The notes beneath the pieces are model-generated. The model saw only the letters and a program-made list of their open reading frames with translations. It did not search any database and had not been told where the DNA came from. DNA of 64,000 bases from Erpobdella octoculata. Taxonomy: Eukaryota > Annelida > Clitellata > Hirudinida > Erpobdellidae. Every line of letters begins with the position of its first letter. Within the stretch, counting starts at the first letter, position 1. Location: positions 2,114,996 to 2,178,995 of the forward strand of contig OZ022241.1 in NCBI GenBank assembly GCA_963978895.1, in the 5' to 3' direction. A program made the position numbers and the translations under genes. Positions 34,048-64,000 of this stretch are shown piece after piece.

Positions 34048-34659
34048 CATAAACTTTTCGCTAGAGTCTTTATTATGGGATTTGGGCGTATACTTCTAAA
34101 ATCAATTAAAAATAAATTTCTACATAGAGTTTTTTATTATTTTTTCAATAGAATAAATCATAAGGATACAGAATATATAAATTCCATTGTTACATGATGC
34201 AATGTAACATGCAATAATACACACGAGGAATGGTTCAGTCGTGAAAAAAGACAAACATTTCGCTAGGATCTTTAGTATGGGATTTGGGCGTATACTTGGA
34301 AAATCGATTAAAAATAAATTTCTACATAGTTTTTTTATTTTTTTAAATAGGATAAATCATAAGGATTCAGAATATGTAGGTTTCATTGTTACACGACGCA
34401 GAGTACAGTCGTGAAAAAAGAAAAACATTTCGCTAGGGTCTTTAGTATGGGATTTGGGCATTTACTTCTAAAATCGATTAAAAATAAATTTCTTCGTAGA
34501 TTTTTTTAAATAGTAAAGATCATAAGGATTTAGAATATGTAAGTTTCATTGTTACAAGACGATTGGTCTAGGCGTTAAAATTTAAAAACGCATCAGCTAA
34601 GCTAGACATCTTACTATAGGAAAATTTTTCGTGGCTAACTTCATACACCTAGTAGTAGC
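33857..34659 (+). mobile_element. nested non-autonomous Mutator-like element (MITE-like), 785 bp
   Basis: The element spans 33,866-34,650 (aggtg...cacct). Its arms, about 115 bases each, are inverted copies (left aggtgcatgaagttagccac; right the complement of gtggctaacttcatacacct) with small indels. A perfect 9-base direct duplication, agtagtagc, flanks it (33,857-33,865 and 34,651-34,659). It encodes nothing. It sits in the 3' region of the MULE, so it is younger than that element's structure. Confidence 0.9.
34048..34550 (+). repeat. three imperfect internal repeats of the nested element
   Basis: Units begin near 34,048, 34,253 and 34,423 with aaacatttcgctag followed by gtatgggatttgggcgtata-like sequence and aaaataaatttctac. 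Lengths are about 205, 170 and 130 bases. Confidence 0.85.
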
Positions 34660-35219
34660 AGCTTATCATAAACTGACACAAATAGAGTACATGGACAAGC
34701 ATCTGCTTATTAAAACAGTTCAAGGTTTATTTTATAGCAGCATCTATTACAAATGTCATAAATAAACAAAATTGTAAATGAATTTCCGTCATATTAAAAT
34801 TAGTCACGTTATTAGTTTAGTGCTTATCCTTACTTACTGCTAAACTTACCTTACTGATTTGCTTATGTGACGTCTCAATTCAATTATTAGTGGGTGAGTT
34901 GTGGAAGTAAGGAACAAAACTATGCAGAGATCACCACTAGGCCTTCGCCTTGGTCTTGGTCCTTGGATCACGCGCGACTTCAGTTGGAACGAAGAGTAAT
35001 AGTCGATATTTAGGATAAACATAAACAAAATACAAAGATTTATAAAAATTTAAAATTAAATACATGTGCTTAACCAAACGTATTAAATTATTTTTAACAA
35101 TTAAATAATCTTATTTGTTTTATTTTTTTTTAAATGTAGAATCTGCAGTTCTATCAAAATTCTATAGAATTACAGACAGACCAAATTAGCTAATTATACC
35201 AGTAGTGATGGGGTATGAT

Positions 35220-35314
35220 GTAGCCAATCAAATACTTTGTGGGCGTGGTTTCAAATAAAATCAACACCGGCTAGATCTATTTTTAGAAAGTTTGCGTACG
35301 TTTCGAAAATATGC
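35220..35314 (-). repeat. MULE right terminal inverted repeat
   Basis: Reverse complement of 29,657-29,751 with about three mismatches (for example caccaag/cacaaag and gctctag/gatctag). Confidence 0.93.
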
Positions 35315-35323
35315 AGCCTGAGG

Positions 35324-37260
35324 CGCACGGCATACACAGAGCATTCTATAGCGATTACGTGAAGCGCTATATCTCAGTAACTATCCACTATTAAGCAATT
35401 ATTTAAAGTGTCACACAATCATCTAATGGTCTTTTAATTAGCATCTAAAAATCTTTACCAAACCCCTAAGTTTAATATTTAATAAGTCGTCAGGAAAAGA
35501 CGCGAATTGCACTGATATGTTATATAGTAGAACTGAGAAAAATACTCCTTAGTTAGAGCCTTAGACCTTACGTCAACGGCTATATCTCAGTAACTATCCA
35601 CTAGGAAGACCATTAGATAATTGTGTGACACTTTAAATGATTGCTTATATAACCGAAAAACAAAAAATTTCACAACACTTACATGGAGAAAACAAGTTTT
35701 GCCAGAATTAAGCAAAAAAAACATTCAATTCAACAATTTAACAACGAACAATGGCGCCTTTTAATTTAATTTCGAGAAAAAAGGATCAAGGAAGAGGAAC
35801 ATTGATGATGCAAATAAATTTATTTAAAAAATTAAAAAAATAGTTTTTATTATAAATGTATAATATAGTTATTTTAATATAACATTTTAAATTAAAATTT
35901 TTTTAACGTCTAGGACAGCTTACATTTTCCGCTCATCGCTCGGTGACTCCGAGCGGCTTACATAAGCCATAAAATAAATTTTTAAAGCATAAACTAATTT
36001 TCAATTAATATGTGTTAATGATCAGTTTTCATCCTGAAAAACCCGCTGATCCAATCCGACCACCTTACTCCAGTCACGGTTTTTAACACAAAATTATTTT
36101 TTGGGGTATAATTAAATTTGAATAACTTTTTTAAGTATTTTAAAACTGTTTATCATCGTTTTCTAAGTTTTTAACTAATGGTTATTTTTCGTATTTTAAT
36201 TATAGCTGTGCATCTAAAACAACCTGAGAATGTATTACTTTACCGATTCTAAAATTAGGATGTCTTTAATGTGAACCTTTACCTTAAATAATTCAAATTA
36301 GCCACACTTCAAACTAGAGTTGCCCATGGGTCAAATTTGCAGTACCTAACCCGACCCATTACCGCTCTTTATTTCGCGATCCGACTCAGCCCACTTTGGT
36401 CTGACCCGACCCTATAAGACTCACTCCAACCCACTCCGACCATACCAGGCCTCACTACAAACTTTCAATACACATTTGAAACAAATTACTATATGCTCAA
36501 CTTTTGAACCACTTCCAGGTATGTTCGGAATAAATATAGTCGTATTCTGCATACATTAACAATTTAACAATATTAATTTGAAAATTACACATTAACTACT
36601 ACACGATAATATACTTAATTCTTGCTCTCATTAAATAATCACATAAACATAAAATAGTAAATTTCCACACAACAGACAAGAGGGTTGAATGGGTATATTC
36701 GTAAATAAACTCACAACATCCAATGAGCAAATTGAACTTCGTCGACACCAAGAATTTACATTGCCATACATATACCCAGGTTTATAATCCCCTATAACAG
36801 TATGTAATTTGTTGATTTATATGAAGAGCTGATTGAACCAATAATAAAGTTAACTTTTTTCTTAATATTAGTTGTAAGATCAGAAACAATTTCCCTAAAT
36901 TTGCTGCTATCACTCAATATACTATCAATTTTAGATAAATAATCAGATTTATCCAGAGGTGTGCATGTATTAAGTTTATCACCTTTAATATATTATACAA
37001 CAGCAAAGCCTACATAGATATTTTTCTTTTGTCCGGCTAAAATTAAACAATTATAACAAAGAGACTTTAATAAGCCAACAGGATGGATTACTTTGTTAAG
37101 CCACCACCATGGCTGGTCGCAGCTTAGCGAGAGTGAGAAAGAGAGGAGAAGAACAAGAACACGATTGAAATTTTCAAATTGACCAAAACACCTACGATTG
37201 ATTTGTTCTTCGATTTTTATCAGTCGATCGGGAGACTAGAAAATAAGTAAGTTACAAACC
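35324..37260. other. no gene found; small repeats
   Basis: AT-rich intergenic DNA. At 35,367-35,435 and 35,579-35,647 a 24-base word (tatatctcagtaactatccacta) is followed by a 42-base segment in opposite orientations. A stretch at 36,320-36,450 is rich in acccgaccc words, as in dispersed repeats. No convincing coding potential. Confidence 0.5.
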
Positions 37261-38595
37261 TTGTCAGATGATTGATGATGATTTACTTAGAAAACAGTTG
37301 TTGTCAATCAAAGAAAAAAAAAGTTGAAAAAAAAAACTAGCACTCGCGTAAGTTTTACGTGTTCGAGGATTACAACGACCAAGAGTGAATGAAGAAGAGT
37401 GAAAATGTACAATAACAAAATTATATAAAAAATAATCAACAGCTGATATTTTGTGTTTTAAAGTTATTACTTTTTTTTTTAGAATATACCAAGAGGCCAC
37501 ATTCAAATAAAGCTTGGAAGATTCCTCTGTGCATGCGTCAAAGTTACACTGTGCACGCTTTAAAGTTACACTGTGCACGCTTCAAAGTTAAACGGTGCAC
37601 GCTTTAAAGTTTAAACGGCGTACGTTTCAAAGAACCTCTAACACATCATTAATTATTGTCGATCTTGATTATGATCACCAAGACGTGATAACGGTGACGA
37701 CAACGACGCCGGAAGTGCTATCCGAAGGCAGGCGATGATCGAAGTGAAATAAAAAAAATCGAATCATTAAAGGCACAACGATGAAGGTCGGACCCCGGAA
37801 AAAAAGAACGACAACGGGCCCTTGCGATCCGCGACATAAAAAAAAACAAAAAGTCGAATGCGACAGGCAAGTAAGTAAGTGGGTTGAATGCTTTCAGCCT
37901 CGAGAAAATTACGGTATAATTACAACGTCGTACAACCGATTGTTTCCATAGGGTGAAACAAACATGCTCTAAAAATAGAGCACGGACAAATAATAGGCCG
38001 AACACTCACACTCACGCACGCATAAAATATGAACCTATGAAATCACATTTTTCTTGTATTTCTTTCAGTCTGCAATGAAAATATCTAGTCATATGACATA
38101 ATCATCGTTTACCACATAACAACGAGGCGAACCTTTTAAAACTACTTTTCCAATTCATTAAACAATCAGACACACACATACATAAATATATACCAGCAAG
38201 ACATACCTAAAGATGAAAAACGATTTCAATTATACATACAATCACCTGCTTCGTTAGCACCAGCGCAAAAAAAAAAGTCCATCACAATAATATCCGCAAT
38301 AATCGAAACTCATCCTAATCGCTAAAAAAAAAAAAAGGCGACTAAGACGTTGGGCAGTAACCTCCCCAGGCCAGAACGTTATTTCATTATTATTTCGGTG
38401 GTCGCATTTTCAAAGAGTTCGTGCAGGTATGAGAAACAGAGCACCTTATTACTTGATTAAATCGATTCGATACAGACGAACCCGGAAAGACGCGTCGCGA
38501 CGATCGAACGAGTCGTAGTGGAAAAAAAAACGTCGATCTTTCCGATCACCCGCAGAGAAAGCAGCGCACAAAAAAAAAAGAAAGATCCAAACGAA
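37261..38595. other. no gene found; downstream flank of the RhoGEF gene
   Basis: Minus-strand frames at 37,264-37,578 and 37,718-38,005 have no recognisable domain. At 37,545-37,625 there is a short tandem of tttaaagttacactgtgcacgc-like words, about 22 bases each. The 3' untranslated region and transcript end of the RhoGEF gene must lie here but cannot be placed. Confidence 0.45.
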
Positions 38596-38601
38596 TTTAT
38601 T
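38596..38601 (-). promoter_or_regulatory. possible polyadenylation signal AATAAA
   Basis: Minus-strand AATAAA begins 15 bases after the RhoGEF stop codon. It is very close to the stop, so the true signal may lie further downstream. Confidence 0.3.
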
Positions 38602-38615
38602 TTCTCGCCTACTAG

Positions 38616-63863
<25,248 letters not shown>

Positions 63864-64000
63864 CTGGTTAGAGAAGGAAATAATAAGGATTGTTATTGTT
63901 AAAATATAGCTATAAAATCTATCGTTTTCAATCACATAATAGATTCATAATTTTTCAATCACCATCACCATCATCATTTTCCAAGAACATAAATTTCTTC
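63864..64000. other. intron upstream of exon 1; no exon seen to the window end
   Basis: Intron sequence with a CAT-rich end. The missing N-terminal exons, including any PDZ domain, must lie beyond this edge. Confidence 0.6.

Larger units (their letters stand above)
29648..35323 (+). mobile_element. Mutator-like element (MULE), nearly complete, 5,658 bp
   Basis: A cut-and-paste DNA transposon of the Mutator superfamily, from 29,657 to 35,314. Terminal inverted repeats of 95 bases pair with only about three mismatches. The flanking nonamers atagtgagg and agcctgagg agree at 6 of 9 positions, fitting the family's 9-base target duplication after decay. A five-exon transposase fills 29,872-33,599. 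The 1.6 kb behind it contains a nested non-autonomous element. Intron 4 contains a LINE tail. Confidence 0.9.

Overview
This is animal nuclear DNA. It is AT-rich, dense in microsatellites, and its genes have GT-AG introns. The best marker is a long minus-strand gene on the right (38.6-63.9 kb) for an RGS-containing Rho guanine nucleotide exchange factor with the order RGS-like, C1, DH, PH. A C1 between RGS and DH is the arrangement of invertebrate RhoGEF2/rhgf-1-type proteins and is absent from vertebrate p115/LARG/PDZ-RhoGEF. The window is therefore probably from an invertebrate. I cannot place it to phylum; a lophotrochozoan or a cnidarian would both fit.

Left third (1-21 kb): a graveyard of transposable elements. 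It holds a broken Helitron Rep/helicase (1-2.8 kb), a non-LTR retrotransposon inserted at its end that keeps ORF1 and the endonuclease but loses its reverse transcriptase at a (TA)n tract, two more reverse-transcriptase remnants (6.9-7.3 and 7.7-8.5 kb), a second decayed Helitron helicase (11.3-12.5 kb), a Copia integrase scrap (18.0 kb), and a THAP/P-element-type transposase broken by a 154-bp tandem duplication and by a short poly(A)-tailed retroposon with a perfect target-site duplication (18.5-20.2 kb). Among them lie two arrays built from one gene, the proteasomal ATPase Rpt6 (PSMC5). One is an in-frame array of 15 units of 150 bp encoding the N-terminal OB-type domain (15.0-17.3 kb). The other has four units of about 342 bp, each carrying a short antisense piece of the same exon (9.5-10.9 kb).

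Middle (22-35.3 kb): five tandem 1,362-bp copies of a Merlin (ISXO2/IS1595-like) transposase segment, of which only the first has a start region and TATA box. Next comes a nearly complete Mutator-like element (29,657-35,314) with 95-bp terminal inverted repeats and a five-exon transposase (zinc-binding N-terminus, DDE core, SWIM finger) broken only by one extra A in a homopolymer. It contains a nested non-autonomous element with a perfect 9-bp target duplication and a truncated LINE tail in its fourth intron.

Right (35.3-64 kb): about 3 kb with no gene found, then the RhoGEF gene. Twenty-nine exons could be joined with consistent phases into one 1,463-codon reading frame that ends in a stop codon at 38,616; its 5' end lies beyond the window. 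The introns hold microsatellites, several minisatellites and dispersed repeats. One 19-bp minisatellite starts exactly at a splice donor and repeats that donor about 14 times.

The only apparently functional host gene is the RhoGEF. It would couple G-alpha-12/13 signals through its RGS-like domain to Rho activation by DH-PH. The rest is mobile DNA and its debris. The unusual feature of the window is how often gene-bearing segments have been amplified in tandem.
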